Positions 49,610-58,517 of a stretch of DNA of 64,000 bases are shown piece after piece; the stretch's first letter is position 1; every line of letters begins with the position of its first letter. The translations under genes were made by a program, and so were the position numbers. The DNA lies in assembly GCF_002954685.1 (NCBI RefSeq), contig NZ_MSCN01000001.1:186001-250000 (forward strand), read 5' to 3'. The notes below the pieces were generated by a model. It was not told the DNA's origin. It ran no database searches and saw only the letters and a list, made by a program, of their open reading frames with translations. Source of the DNA: Polaribacter porphyrae (GTDB lineage: Bacteria > Bacteroidota > Bacteroidia > Flavobacteriales > Flavobacteriaceae).

Positions 49610-52126
49610 TTAGAAGAAACCTCCACCACTATCTTTTTCTCTATTATCTCTTCTTCTACGTTGTTTTGCTCTATTTTTTCCTCCTCCAAATCTATAATTG
49701 AAGCCAATAAAAGAGGTTCTGCTTTCCCATTGAAAACGACCATTTTGTACAAAAGGATTTTCTGAATTAAAGGCAAATTTCATCCCTTGAAAAATATCAT
49801 TTACTCTAAAGTTTACAGTCCCTTTTCCTTTTAAAACGGTCCAACTAGCACCAAGATTTACCATCCACATATTTTCTACATCCCATTGAATATCTTTTTG
49901 TGGTCCTCTATACATAGCAAATAATTGTAAACGTAAATTTTTCGAAGCTCTAAAACTATTACTTACTCTCGCATTAAAAACATTATTTTGAACACTTATT
50001 TGGGTTGGATTTGCAGAAGTGTTATCTACGCTACCCAATTGTTCTTGAGAATAATAATCCATACTAGAATTTACTCTCCACCATTTATTCATTTTAAAGT
50101 TTGCAGAAAACTCTAATCCATAAGCATCAGTTGTGCTAAAGTTTGCAAAAGATAAGATTTGACCAAATTGAGGATTTGCTGGATCAACATTTGTTATTCT
50201 TGAAATTACATCATCAATTTTTCTGTAAAAAGTACCAAAACTCAAGTTTCCACCTTTAATTTGACGCGTATAATTTAACTCAAAACTATTTGTAAACTGT
50301 GGCCTCAAATCTGCATTACCAATAGAAATAATTAGAGGTGTACTCCATTCTCTAATTGGGTTTACTTGTTGTATTCCTGGTCTATCAATTCTTCTACTAT
50401 AACTTAACTGCCATTGATTTTTTTCTGAAGGACTATACGTAAAAAAAGCAGAAGGATAAATATTAAATAAATCTTGCGAAACTTTTTGAGTTTCTTTTAA
50501 AGTTGTAGTAGTTTCATCTGTATATCTATTAAAAGTACCATCGATTAAAAAGTTTTCGAATCTAGCACCCAGTTGCATTGTAATTTTATTAAAACTTGTG
50601 CCATAACTTGCATAAGCAGAATAAATTTTACGCTCAAAGTTAAAATCTGAACTTCCTAGATTTTCTGTATTTCCATCTTGGATAGGATTGTTATTCGCGT
50701 CTAAAATAAAGTTACCATTCGTATCTTTTTGATACGTATATAATTCTTGATCTGTTAAGTTGATATTATCAGTATTATCTCCTCTAAACTCTAAACCAAG
50801 CTCAAGTTTACTTTTATCAGAAAGAGGATTTGTATAGTCTAAATTTAGTTGAGTGTTATTACGATCGCTATCTATATTATTTCCATAGTTAAACACTTTA
50901 TAATCAAAATCATTAGGTGTTTGTAATGAGTTTAAATTGTCTAAAATATTATCACTGTTAGTTCTAGAATAAGTACCTTCAAATTCTAAATTATGTCCTT
51001 TTTTAGCAAAATCTATTTTATAATTAAGATTATAAGTTCCAGTAGGTGAAGAATTATTTTGTGTATTAGGAGCCCTAATTATTTCATTTCCATTTATATC
51101 AGAAACTATAGATCTACCATTTCCTAAACCTTCAAACCAGTTTTGAGTTGTATAAATCGATAAAGTGTTTTTATCATTAATATAAATATCTGCACCAACT
51201 TTTATAAGGTTAGAATTGTTATCATTTACAAAAATAAAATCTTGATTATTAAAACCAGGTCTTGTTACATTACCAAAGTTGTAATTTTCACCACTATTAT
51301 GCCCATAGTTTAAAAAGAAGTTTACTTTGCCAGTTTTATAATTCATGTTGGTTGATGCATTATATCGTACATAATGTCCTGCAGTTACACCAGTATCAAC
51401 AGAGCCATTAAATCCCATATTTGCATTTTTATTTAAGATGATGTTGATAATACCACTCATTCCATCAGGGTTGTATTTTGCTGAAGGATTTGTAATTAAC
51501 TCTACACTTTTTATTGATGTTGATGGTATTTGACGTAACAATTGAGCAGCAGGAATATTTGTTGGTCTTCCATCAACTAGAACTCTTACATTAGCATTTC
51601 CTCGTAAGCTAATTGCACCAGATTGACTGTCTACACTTACAGATTGTACATTATTCAATAATTCTGAAGCTGTAGTACCAGCAGCTGTTAAGTCTTTACC
51701 AACATTAATTACTTTCCGATCTACTTTTTGTACAACTGTAGAAGTTTCTGCTCTTACCACAACTTCATCTAAAGTAGCACTGTCTTCTTTAAGACTTATT
51801 ATACCAAGGTTTATATTTTTAGATTTATTGGTAACTTCGATTTTTTTGGTATAAGTTGTGTAACCAATAAATTGCACTTCAATTAAGCTATTTCCTTTTG
51901 GTATATCTTTAATTTTAAACAATCCTTTTTCATCTGTAATACCTCCAGTAATAATTTTTTTAGCCATATCTCTTACTACAATGTTTACATAAGGTAAGAC
52001 TTCTTTTGATTGACTATCAATAACTTTACCAGAAATAACTCCTGGTTTTGGGAGTTCAGATTTTGCTAGTTGTGCAAAAGAATTTGCAGAAATCATAAGC
52101 ACAGCAAATAGTAATACTTTTTTCAT
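49610..52126 (-). CDS. TonB-dependent receptor-type outer-membrane beta-barrel protein
   Basis: An 838-residue protein with a signal peptide (MKKVLLFAVLMISANSFAQ), a CarboxypepD_reg-like domain (VISGKVIDSQSKEVLPYVNI ... FIGYTTYTKKI) and a plug domain (LDEVVVRAETSTVVQKVDRK; ISLRGNANVRVLVDGRPT; NPSAKYNPDGMSGIINI). A long barrel of the OMP_b-brl_3 type follows. The C-terminus is unusual: an Arg/Lys- and Gly-rich tail (RAKQRRRRDNREKDSGGGFF) after the last strands. The ligand is unknown; no SusD partner gene is adjacent, so it is not a classical polysaccharide-utilisation pair. Confidence 0.88.
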   Translation of the reverse strand: MKKVLLFAVLMISANSFAQLAKSELPKPGVISGKVIDSQSKEVLPYVNIVVRDMAKKIITGGITDEKGLFKIKDIPKGNSLIEVQFIGYTTYTKKIEVTNKSKNINLGIISLKEDSATLDEVVVRAETSTVVQKVDRKVINVGKDLTAAGTTASELLNNVQSVSVDSQSGAISLRGNANVRVLVDGRPTNIPAAQLLRQIPSTSIKSVELITNPSAKYNPDGMSGIINIILNKNANMGFNGSVDTGVTAGHYVRYNASTNMNYKTGKVNFFLNYGHNSGENYNFGNVTRPGFNNQDFIFVNDNNSNLIKVGADIYINDKNTLSIYTTQNWFEGLGNGRSIVSDINGNEIIRAPNTQNNSSPTGTYNLNYKIDFAKKGHNLEFEGTYSRTNSDNILDNLNSLQTPNDFDYKVFNYGNNIDSDRNNTQLNLDYTNPLSDKSKLELGLEFRGDNTDNINLTDQELYTYQKDTNGNFILDANNNPIQDGNTENLGSSDFNFERKIYSAYASYGTSFNKITMQLGARFENFLIDGTFNRYTDETTTTLKETQKVSQDLFNIYPSAFFTYSPSEKNQWQLSYSRRIDRPGIQQVNPIREWSTPLIISIGNADLRPQFTNSFELNYTRQIKGGNLSFGTFYRKIDDVISRITNVDPANPQFGQILSFANFSTTDAYGLEFSANFKMNKWWRVNSSMDYYSQEQLGSVDNTSANPTQISVQNNVFNARVSNSFRASKNLRLQLFAMYRGPQKDIQWDVENMWMVNLGASWTVLKGKGTVNFRVNDIFQGMKFAFNSENPFVQNGRFQWESRTSFIGFNYRFGGGKNRAKQRRRRDNREKDSGGGFF

Positions 52127-52178
52127 TTTTTTTGGTTGATTTATATTTGAATTGATGCTAACTAGACTCCTTATAGCA

Positions 52179-52186
52179 TATCTTTG
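52179..52186 (+). promoter_or_regulatory. Candidate -7 promoter element of the CoA-binding gene
   Basis: TATCTTTG matches TAnnTTTG, with a TTG 24 bases upstream (52152-52154). Predicted start near 52192, 33 bases before the ATG. Confidence 0.5.
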
Positions 52187-52224
52187 TTACGGGTATTAAC
52201 ATTGTTTAACGTAATATTAACACT

Positions 52225-52584
52225 ATGAAAAAAACACTAGTAATTGGTGCATCTACAAATCCTAATAGGTATTCTAATATTGCGATTAAGAGATTAAGAG
52301 GTAGAGAAATAAAGACTGTTGCACTAGGTTTAAGAAAAGGAAAGGTGTTAGATGTTGCAATAGATAATGAAAAATTACCATACAAAAAGGTTGATACAAT
52401 TACTTTGTATTTAAACCCAAAAAGGCAAGAAGAATATTATAATTATATCATAAGTTTACAACCAAAAAGGGTAATTTTTAATCCTGGAACAGAAAATTAC
52501 GAATTTGTAAAACTCTTAAAAGAAAATAATATTGAATCTGAAATTGCTTGTACTTTAGTATTATTATCTACGAATCAATACTAA
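52225..52584 (+). CDS. CoA-binding domain protein (YccU-like)
   Basis: A 119-residue single-domain Rossmann protein of the CoA_binding_2 family (PF13380). It starts MKKTLVIGASTNPNRYSNIA, the nucleotide-binding loop, with GLRKGKVLD, then LYLNPKRQEEYYNYI, FNPGTEN and the terminal IESEIACTLVLLSTNQY. Homologues bind CoA; the physiological role is unclear. Its 3' end overlaps the convergent rnz gene by 17 bases, so no terminator separates them. Confidence 0.88.
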   Translation: MKKTLVIGASTNPNRYSNIAIKRLRGREIKTVALGLRKGKVLDVAIDNEKLPYKKVDTITLYLNPKRQEEYYNYIISLQPKRVIFNPGTENYEFVKLLKENNIESEIACTLVLLSTNQY

Positions 52585-53488
52585 AAACTTTACCAACTTC
52601 AGCCACATCAGAATTTTTAAATATTTTTTGTGCTTCGTCTTTAAATAGCGAAATATCTTTGTATCTACCTGAATAATGTCCAACAATGAGCTGCCCAACA
52701 TTAGCTTCTTTTGCAATTTCAGCAGCCTCTTTTGCAGTAGAATGTTTTGTCTTTTTTGCTAAATCTTTCCTATCTTCTAAAAACGTTGCTTCATGATACA
52801 ACAAATCTACATCTTTAATAATAGGAGCTATATCTGGTTTATAGCATGTATCACTACAAAAAGCAAAACTCAATGGTTTTTTTGGTGGTAAGGTTAATTC
52901 AGAATTTGGAACTATTTCACCAGATAGTAAAGTAATATCTCTACCCGCTTTTATATTGTTGAAATCTGCCCTGTCAATTTCTTCATAATGATTTATATTA
53001 TCAATATGCAATTTTAACGGCTTTTCTTTTTCTGTAAATAAATATCCATTTGTATAGACGCGATGGTTTAAAGGTATTGTGCTTACAGATACTTTATCAT
53101 CTTCAAAAATTAATTCACTTTTTTTTGATGATAATTCATGAAAAACCATAGGATATTTAGCATGAGATTGAGAAACTTTTAACTGTAAAAGAGTAACTTC
53201 TTTTATACCTTTTGGCCCATAAATATGTAACTCTTTCTCTCTACTTAAAATACCATAAGTTGATAATAAACCAACCAAACCATAAAAATGATCGCCATGT
53301 AAATGAGAAATAAAAATATGATTTATTTTAGAAAACCCAACTTTATATTTACGCATTTGACGTTGAGTGCCTTCTCCACAATCTATTAAAAAATGACGAT
53401 TATTTATCTCTAGATATTGAGAAGTAGGAAACGCATTTACACGCGGACTTGCTGAATGACAACCTAAAATAGTTAGGTTTATACTCAT
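52568..53488 (-). CDS. rnz: Ribonuclease Z
   Basis: A 306-residue metallo-beta-lactamase-fold endonuclease that trims tRNA 3' trailers. The zinc motif is SHLHGDHFYGLVGLLS, with further ligands in FCSDTCYKPD and VGHYSGRY. The start MSINLTILGCHSASPRVNAFPTS is family typical. It is the last gene of the pyrR-pyrB operon and overlaps the upstream sorting-domain gene by four bases (ATGA). Confidence 0.95.
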   Translation of the reverse strand: MSINLTILGCHSASPRVNAFPTSQYLEINNRHFLIDCGEGTQRQMRKYKVGFSKINHIFISHLHGDHFYGLVGLLSTYGILSREKELHIYGPKGIKEVTLLQLKVSQSHAKYPMVFHELSSKKSELIFEDDKVSVSTIPLNHRVYTNGYLFTEKEKPLKLHIDNINHYEEIDRADFNNIKAGRDITLLSGEIVPNSELTLPPKKPLSFAFCSDTCYKPDIAPIIKDVDLLYHEATFLEDRKDLAKKTKHSTAKEAAEIAKEANVGQLIVGHYSGRYKDISLFKDEAQKIFKNSDVAEVGKVFSIDS

Positions 53489-53805
53489 TTAATAACAATA
53501 CGTTTAGAAATGATATTTTTTTCGTTTTGTAAAGAATAAATATAAATACCTGTTTTTAAACTTCCTTTAGAAAATGGGATTGAGTTTTTACCAACTACAG
53601 TTTTTAAATTTGTTTTGTAAACAGTTTTACCTAATACATTTTTGACTGTAAAAATTACTGTTGACTTTTTAACAGCACTAAAAGTAATAGTTGTAGAATG
53701 TGTAAAAGGGTTAGGGGCTGCTGTTAATTTTTCTATTGAATTTTTTTGAGAAAAAGCGATAGTAGTAGAGATTAAAAAAAGTGCAAAAAGTAGTTTTTTA
53801 AACAT
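53485..53805 (-). CDS. Secreted mini-protein consisting only of a T9SS type A sorting domain
   Basis: A 106-residue protein. After a signal peptide (MFKKLLFALFLISTTIAFSQ) almost the whole mature part is one C-terminal sorting domain of the type IX secretion system. It begins APNPFTHSTTITFS, continues IFTVKNVLGKTVYK, and ends LKTGIYIYSLQNEKNIISKR then IVIK. Normally this ~80-residue module follows a large cargo domain; here there is none. It is translationally coupled to rnz and follows a STAS-like gene. Possible roles are an anchor, a decoy or competitor of the secretion machinery, or a remnant. Confidence 0.8.
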   Translation of the reverse strand: MFKKLLFALFLISTTIAFSQKNSIEKLTAAPNPFTHSTTITFSAVKKSTVIFTVKNVLGKTVYKTNLKTVVGKNSIPFSKGSLKTGIYIYSLQNEKNIISKRIVIK

Positions 53806-53817
53806 AATATGGGGGTT

Positions 53818-54150
53818 TTAAAATCCTAGTTCTCTTTCCATAGCTTCCATATCTATAATATCTTCAGCTTCAATTTCAGTAGGAACAATATTTAATTCTT
53901 CAGGAAAATCATCGATACTAATGTTATTATTTATGATAACAAAAGAGGTTTTATTTTCCTTTTTTTTGTCTGATATATCCAAAAATACTAAAAAATCATC
54001 AGATTTTAAGCCTTCTAAACTAGAAAGATGCACAACTACATGCATATTTTTAAAATCTTTAACACTTTTTTCAAAAGATTTGTAAAAATCTTCAAATGAG
54101 TTTTCATTAGCAGTAAAAAGTGTATATTTTTCTTTTTCTTGAATTTTCAT
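53818..54150 (-). CDS. Small conserved protein of the pyr-rnz operon, STAS-like
   Basis: A 110-residue soluble protein starting at the ATG 54150 (MKIQEKEKYTLFTANENSFED); a TTG one codon earlier is less likely. Its alternating pattern (MHVVVHLSSLEGLKSDDFLVFL, TSFVIINNNISIDDFPEEL) and acidic C-terminus (EAEDIIDMEAMERELGF) resemble STAS-domain anti-sigma antagonists, but no conserved phospho-serine motif is evident. It stands three bases after pyrB. Flavobacteria commonly carry this gene before rnz. Function is unknown. Confidence 0.65.
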   Translation of the reverse strand: MKIQEKEKYTLFTANENSFEDFYKSFEKSVKDFKNMHVVVHLSSLEGLKSDDFLVFLDISDKKKENKTSFVIINNNISIDDFPEELNIVPTEIEAEDIIDMEAMERELGF

Positions 54151-54153
54151 CAA

Positions 54154-55083
54154 TTATCTTTTAATCTGTTGAGCCAACAAATAAATCACTGCCATTCTTA
54201 TTGCAACTCCATTTTCAACCTGATTTAAAATTATAGATTGATCAGAGTCTGCTACATCACTTGTAATTTCTACACCTCTATTTATTGGTCCTGGATGCAT
54301 TATCACAATTTTCTTGCCAAGATTATTTAAAATTTCTTTGTTGATACCAAAAAGCTGTGTGTATTCTCTTGTAGATGGAAAATATTTAATATCCATTCGT
54401 TCATGTTGTACACGTAAAACATTGGCAACATCACACCATTCCAAAGCCTTTTTTAAATTTGTTTCTACTTCTACACCCAAACTAGAAATGTATTTGGGTA
54501 TTAAAGTTGTTGGACCACAAACTTTAACTTCAGCACCTTGTAATTGCAAAGCAAAGATGTTGGATAAAGCAACTCTAGAATGTAAAATATCGCCAACAAT
54601 CACAATCTTTTTGCCTTTAACAGCACCTAGTTTCTCTCTAATAGAGTAGGAGTCTAATAGGGCTTGTGTTGGATGTTCATGAGTTCCATCACCTGCATTT
54701 ACAATTTTTGCATCTACATGTTTAGATAAAAATACACCTGCACCTACGCTTCCATGACGCATTACAACTATATCTACTTTCATAGATAAAATATTGTTAA
54801 CAGTATCAATTAATGTTTCTCCTTTTTTAACTGACGATTGGCTTGCAGAAAAGTTAATGACATCTGCAGAAAGTCTTTTTTGAGCCAATTCAAAAGAAAG
54901 TTTAGTTCTTGTACTATTTTCAAAAAAGAGATTGGCTATAGTAATATCTCTTAAAGAAGGTACTTTTTTAATGGGTCTATTAATAACTTCTTTAAAACCA
55001 TCAGCAGTTCTAAAAATTAAATCAATATCGTTTGCATTAAGATATTTTATACCTAGTAAATGTTCTACGCTTAATTGATCCAT
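54154..55083 (-). CDS. pyrB: Aspartate carbamoyltransferase catalytic subunit
   Basis: A 309-residue second enzyme of pyrimidine synthesis, condensing carbamoyl phosphate and aspartate. The carbamoyl-phosphate loop FFENSTRT (Ser57-Thr-Arg-Thr60) is intact, with DGTHEHPTQALLDSYSI, RVQHERMD and HPGPINRGVEI. No pyrI regulatory-subunit gene is adjacent, as is usual in organisms using PyrR. It follows pyrR by two bases in the same operon. Confidence 0.97.
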   Translation of the reverse strand: MDQLSVEHLLGIKYLNANDIDLIFRTADGFKEVINRPIKKVPSLRDITIANLFFENSTRTKLSFELAQKRLSADVINFSASQSSVKKGETLIDTVNNILSMKVDIVVMRHGSVGAGVFLSKHVDAKIVNAGDGTHEHPTQALLDSYSIREKLGAVKGKKIVIVGDILHSRVALSNIFALQLQGAEVKVCGPTTLIPKYISSLGVEVETNLKKALEWCDVANVLRVQHERMDIKYFPSTREYTQLFGINKEILNNLGKKIVIMHPGPINRGVEITSDVADSDQSIILNQVENGVAIRMAVIYLLAQQIKR

Positions 55084-55085
55084 AT

Positions 55086-55625
55086 TTATCTTTGTTCTAT
55101 ATAAACTGCGTCTTTTTTATCTGTTTCTTGCCAAGTAACCAATACTTTTTCTTCATTAATAGCATCAACTTGTCTGCCTCTATAATTAGGTTGAATAGGT
55201 AAATGTCTACTAAAACGTCTATCAATCAACACTAAAAGCTCAATATTTTTAGGTCTTCCATAAGATTGTAAAGCAGTTAAAGCAGCTCTAACACTTCTTC
55301 CAGAATACAAAACATCATCAATAATTACTACTTTTTTATCTTCAATTAAAAAATTGATTTCAGTTGAGGTTGCAGCTAGAGGCTCATCACGTCTTCTAAA
55401 ATCATCTCTATAAAAAGTAATATCTAGCAAACCAGATTCTAGATTTTTTATTTCATATTCATTTTTTAGCAAATCAATTAATCTTTTTGCTAAATAAACA
55501 CCTCTTGGTTGTAAACCGATAAGTACAGAATTAGAAAAATCATTATGGTTTTCAATTAGCTGACATGCCAATCTATGAAGAATAATTTCAATATCTTTTG
55601 AGTTAAGTAGTGTTTTTTTGCTCAT
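55086..55625 (-). CDS. pyrR: PyrR bifunctional pyrimidine regulator/uracil phosphoribosyltransferase
   Basis: A 179-residue protein from the ATG at 55625 (MSKKTLLNSKDIEIILHRLA). Upstream codons in frame are leader, because the promoter lies there. The phosphoribosyltransferase PRPP loop is VVIIDDVLYSGRSVRAAL; GLQPRGVYLAKRL and FYRDDFRRRDEPL are PyrR signatures. It senses UMP/UTP and regulates pyr genes by binding RNA in Firmicutes. Here a hairpin immediately before the start codon could be the regulatory site. It begins a five-gene operon ending with rnz. Confidence 0.93.
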   Translation of the reverse strand: MSKKTLLNSKDIEIILHRLACQLIENHNDFSNSVLIGLQPRGVYLAKRLIDLLKNEYEIKNLESGLLDITFYRDDFRRRDEPLAATSTEINFLIEDKKVVIIDDVLYSGRSVRAALTALQSYGRPKNIELLVLIDRRFSRHLPIQPNYRGRQVDAINEEKVLVTWQETDKKDAVYIEQR

Positions 55626-55632
55626 AAGAAAC

Positions 55633-55653
55633 CTACCAAATTTTAGTCGGTAG
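55633..55653 (-). promoter_or_regulatory. Leader hairpin in front of pyrR
   Basis: CTACC and GGTAG close an 11-base loop in the predicted 33-base leader, ending seven bases before the pyrR ATG. It could mask the ribosome entry region and be a target for PyrR autoregulation. It does not match the Bacillus PyrR-binding consensus. Confidence 0.4.
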
Positions 55654-55664
55654 TTATTGAAAAT

Positions 55665-55694
55665 CAAAATTAGGTTAAAATACTGTATGAGCAA
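55665..55694 (-). promoter_or_regulatory. Promoter of the pyrR-pyrB operon (TTG-N19-TAATTTTG)
   Basis: On the minus strand TTG (55694-55692) and TAATTTTG (55672-55665) stand 19 bases apart, an ideal consensus match. The predicted start is near 55658. Confidence 0.65.
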
Positions 55695-55815
55695 AATATT
55701 AGGGTGTAAAACATAGTTATAGTTGTTAATTAAATTGTTGAAAACAAAAAAAGCTTTTTTAACAATGGTAAAATAGTTGTATTACATTTAAACTAATAAT
55801 TCAAATATTATAACT

Positions 55816-57186
55816 ATGTCTTTAGTAAAATTTGAATCGATGCTTAAAACCAATAGCATTTATTTTTTTGATTTGGTTGAATTTGAAGAGATTATTATTC
55901 ATTATTTAGATGCAGGTAAACACACTTTAGCTAAAAAAGCTGTAAAATTAGGTTTACAGCAACATCCGCAATCTATAGACCTAAAGTTACTACAAGTAGA
56001 ACTTTTTATTTTTGATGATAAATTAGACAAAGCATTAGCACTTTTAATAAAAATAGAACGTTTAGAACCCAACAATGATGAGGTTTTTATTCAAAGAGCT
56101 ACAATAGCATCAAAATCTGGTAAGCATAAAGAAGCTATACAATATCTTAAAAAAGCTTTATTATTTACTGAAGATAAAGTTGATGTTTGGTCTTTATTAG
56201 GTATGGAATATTTGTATTTAGATGATTATGAAAATGCTCGGTTAAATTTTGCCAATTGCATAGATGTAGATTATGAGGATTATTCTGCACTGTATAACAT
56301 TGTGTATTGCTTTGATATGGAAAAAGAACACGAGTCTGCCATAAAATACTTGAATAATTATATTGATAAAAACCCATATTGTGAAGTAGCTTGGCATCAG
56401 TTAGGAAGGCAATATTTTATGCTTAATATGTATAAAGAAGCACTTACTTCTTTTGATTATGCAGTTTTAATTGATGAATCTTTTATTGGTGGATATCTAG
56501 AAAAAGCCAAAACTTTAGAAGAATTAAAAGAATATCAACAAGCCATAGATAATTACTTAATAACTTTAGAATTAGATGACCCAACTGCTTTTGCTTATGT
56601 AAGAATAGGGGAGTGTTATGAAAAATTAAAACAATTAAATACTGCAATTTCTTACTACAAAAAAGCAGTTCACGAAGATCCTTTATCTGATAAGGGTTGG
56701 ATGTTGTTAACCAATTTGTATTACGAACAAGAAAATTATAACAAAGCTTCTTATTATATTTCTAAAGCATTAAAGATTGATGAAAATAATGCTTTGTATT
56801 GGAGGAGATATGCTCAAATAAATATTAAATTAAACTTTTTTGAAGAAGCCATTGTTGGTTTTGAAAATTGTTTAAGATTAGATGATAATGCTTTAGAAAT
56901 CTATGTTTCTTTAGTAGACGTATTATCTTTTATGGGAGAGTTCAACGATGCTATTAATATGCTATATCAAGCACAAAAGCTATATAAAAATTTTGCAGAA
57001 ATAGAATATCGATTATCTGGTTTATTCTTTGTGCTACATAAAGAAAAGTATGGCTTACACCATTTAATAAATGGTATGAAAATAGATTACGAATATCATA
57101 TTATTTTAGATGAGCTTTTTCCTACTGTCTTTAGTTTACCAAAAGTTAAGAAGTTAATTATTAATTATAATAAAGCTTTTGAGTAG
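55816..57186 (+). CDS. Tetratricopeptide repeat protein
   Basis: A 456-residue soluble protein built almost entirely of TPR units from about residue 25 to 440. Examples are LALLIKIERLEPNNDEVFIQ, AIQYLKKALLFTEDKVDVWS and AISYYKKAVHEDPLSDKGWM; about eleven repeats can be counted by eye. The N-terminus (IYFFDLVEFEEIIIHYLDAG) is conserved in Bacteroidota relatives, where the gene often lies near pyr or aroE/DUF368 genes. No signal peptide or membrane segment is seen. It is a protein-protein interaction scaffold; its partner is unknown. Confidence 0.88.
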   Translation: MSLVKFESMLKTNSIYFFDLVEFEEIIIHYLDAGKHTLAKKAVKLGLQQHPQSIDLKLLQVELFIFDDKLDKALALLIKIERLEPNNDEVFIQRATIASKSGKHKEAIQYLKKALLFTEDKVDVWSLLGMEYLYLDDYENARLNFANCIDVDYEDYSALYNIVYCFDMEKEHESAIKYLNNYIDKNPYCEVAWHQLGRQYFMLNMYKEALTSFDYAVLIDESFIGGYLEKAKTLEELKEYQQAIDNYLITLELDDPTAFAYVRIGECYEKLKQLNTAISYYKKAVHEDPLSDKGWMLLTNLYYEQENYNKASYYISKALKIDENNALYWRRYAQINIKLNFFEEAIVGFENCLRLDDNALEIYVSLVDVLSFMGEFNDAINMLYQAQKLYKNFAEIEYRLSGLFFVLHKEKYGLHHLINGMKIDYEYHIILDELFPTVFSLPKVKKLIINYNKAFE

Positions 57187-57593
57187 TTTTTTAAATCTTT
57201 TCCTTTTTTAACTTTATAAGTTTACTCTAATAATCAATCAAATCGACACCTTCTTTTTTTAGATTTAAAAAATTAAATTTAATAGATTTAGACATTTTTC
57301 TTAATATTTACAGAAATAAATCTTCTTTTTAAAATAGAATTATCTCTTGATAAGAGAGATTTATATTTTTCTAAAAACTTTTTAAATACAAAAACAATTA
57401 AGATAACTAAAATTAATTTTTGTATGGTTTCCTCATTCAAATCAATAAATAAAAAATTTAATAATTTTAATCAAACACTGAACATTTATCTTGTTTAGCT
57501 AAAAGGAACAACTATGGTTAACACGCATTTTTTAAAGTTTAGAAACAAATAAAATTAAAATTCTACTATCTTCGTTTTTTTAACCAAATTTAT
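57187..57593. other. Intergenic region upstream of the DUF368 genes
   Basis: About 400 bases of very AT-rich DNA. I see no gene or RNA. A short stem (TCTCTT and AAGAGA, 57343-57357) followed by a T-rich run could be a weak terminator of the TPR gene. TATCTTCG at 57567-57574 is one mismatch from the TAnnTTTG promoter element for the DUF368 operon. Confidence 0.5.
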
Positions 57594-58517
57594 ATGAAGA
57601 GAACTATTAAAGACTATTTAGTAATTGGCTTTAAAGGGTTAGCTATGGGAGCAGCAGATGTTGTTCCTGGAGTTTCAGGAGGTACAATTGCTTTTATTTC
57701 TGGTATTTATGAAGAATTATTAGGTTCTATAAGCAATATTAATTTAGAACTGCTAAAAACATTAAAAAATGAAGGTTTTAAAATAGCTTGGCAAAAAGCA
57801 AATGGTAACTTTTTATTAGCACTTTTTTCTGGTATTTTTATAAGTATAGTATCGTTAGCAAAATTGATTAAATGGTTGTTAGAGCATGAACCTATTTTGC
57901 TATGGTCTTTCTTTTTTGGTTTGGTTTTGGCTAGTATTATTTATGTAGCCAAACAAATTACAAAATGGAATTTCCTTTCCATTATAGCTCTAATAATAGG
58001 TGCTTTTATAGCCTATTATATAACTACCTTAAATCCTTTAGTAAACGAAAATTCATCATTACTTTTTATGTTTTTAGCAGGTGCACTAGCAATATGTGCT
58101 ATGATTTTACCAGGTATTTCAGGAGCTTTTATTTTAGTACTTTTAGGGGCTTACAAACCTATTTTATCAGCTGTAAATGATAGAGATTTAAAAACGATTA
58201 CAGTAGTTGGTTTAGGAGCAATTGTAGGTTTACTATCATTTTCTAAAGTTTTAAAGTGGCTATTTGCTAACTATAAAAATTACACATTAGCTACTTTAAC
58301 AGGCTTTATTATTGGTTCTTTAAACAAAATTTGGCCTTGGAAAGAAACATTAACTTGGCGTACAAATTCGCATGGAGATAAAGTTCCATTTAATCAGCAA
58401 AGTATTTCTCCTTTTTCCTTTGATGGAGAATCTCAACTTACCTTTGCAATTATTTTAGCAATTATTGGGTTTGGTTTAATTTTATTAATGGAAAAATTAG
58501 CTGTTCAAAAAAAATAA
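57594..58517 (+). CDS. DUF368 family membrane transporter (PopT-like undecaprenyl phosphate translocase), copy 1
   Basis: A 307-residue polytopic membrane protein with about eight transmembrane segments. The two pseudo-symmetric DUF368 motifs are visible: GAADVVPGVSGGTIAF near the N-terminus and MILPGISGAFILVLLG in the middle. Members of DUF368 (PopT) are reported to recycle undecaprenyl phosphate across the inner membrane for cell-wall and polysaccharide synthesis. Directly followed by a second copy with no gap (stop then ATG) and then aroE, forming one operon. The transporter role here rests on family assignment. Confidence 0.88.
   Translation: MKRTIKDYLVIGFKGLAMGAADVVPGVSGGTIAFISGIYEELLGSISNINLELLKTLKNEGFKIAWQKANGNFLLALFSGIFISIVSLAKLIKWLLEHEPILLWSFFFGLVLASIIYVAKQITKWNFLSIIALIIGAFIAYYITTLNPLVNENSSLLFMFLAGALAICAMILPGISGAFILVLLGAYKPILSAVNDRDLKTITVVGLGAIVGLLSFSKVLKWLFANYKNYTLATLTGFIIGSLNKIWPWKETLTWRTNSHGDKVPFNQQSISPFSFDGESQLTFAIILAIIGFGLILLMEKLAVQKK

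Noticed and set aside
49591..49776. Small open frame antisense within and beyond the outer-membrane protein 3' end
   Set aside because: It overlaps coding sequence and the terminator, and the product has no recognisable features.
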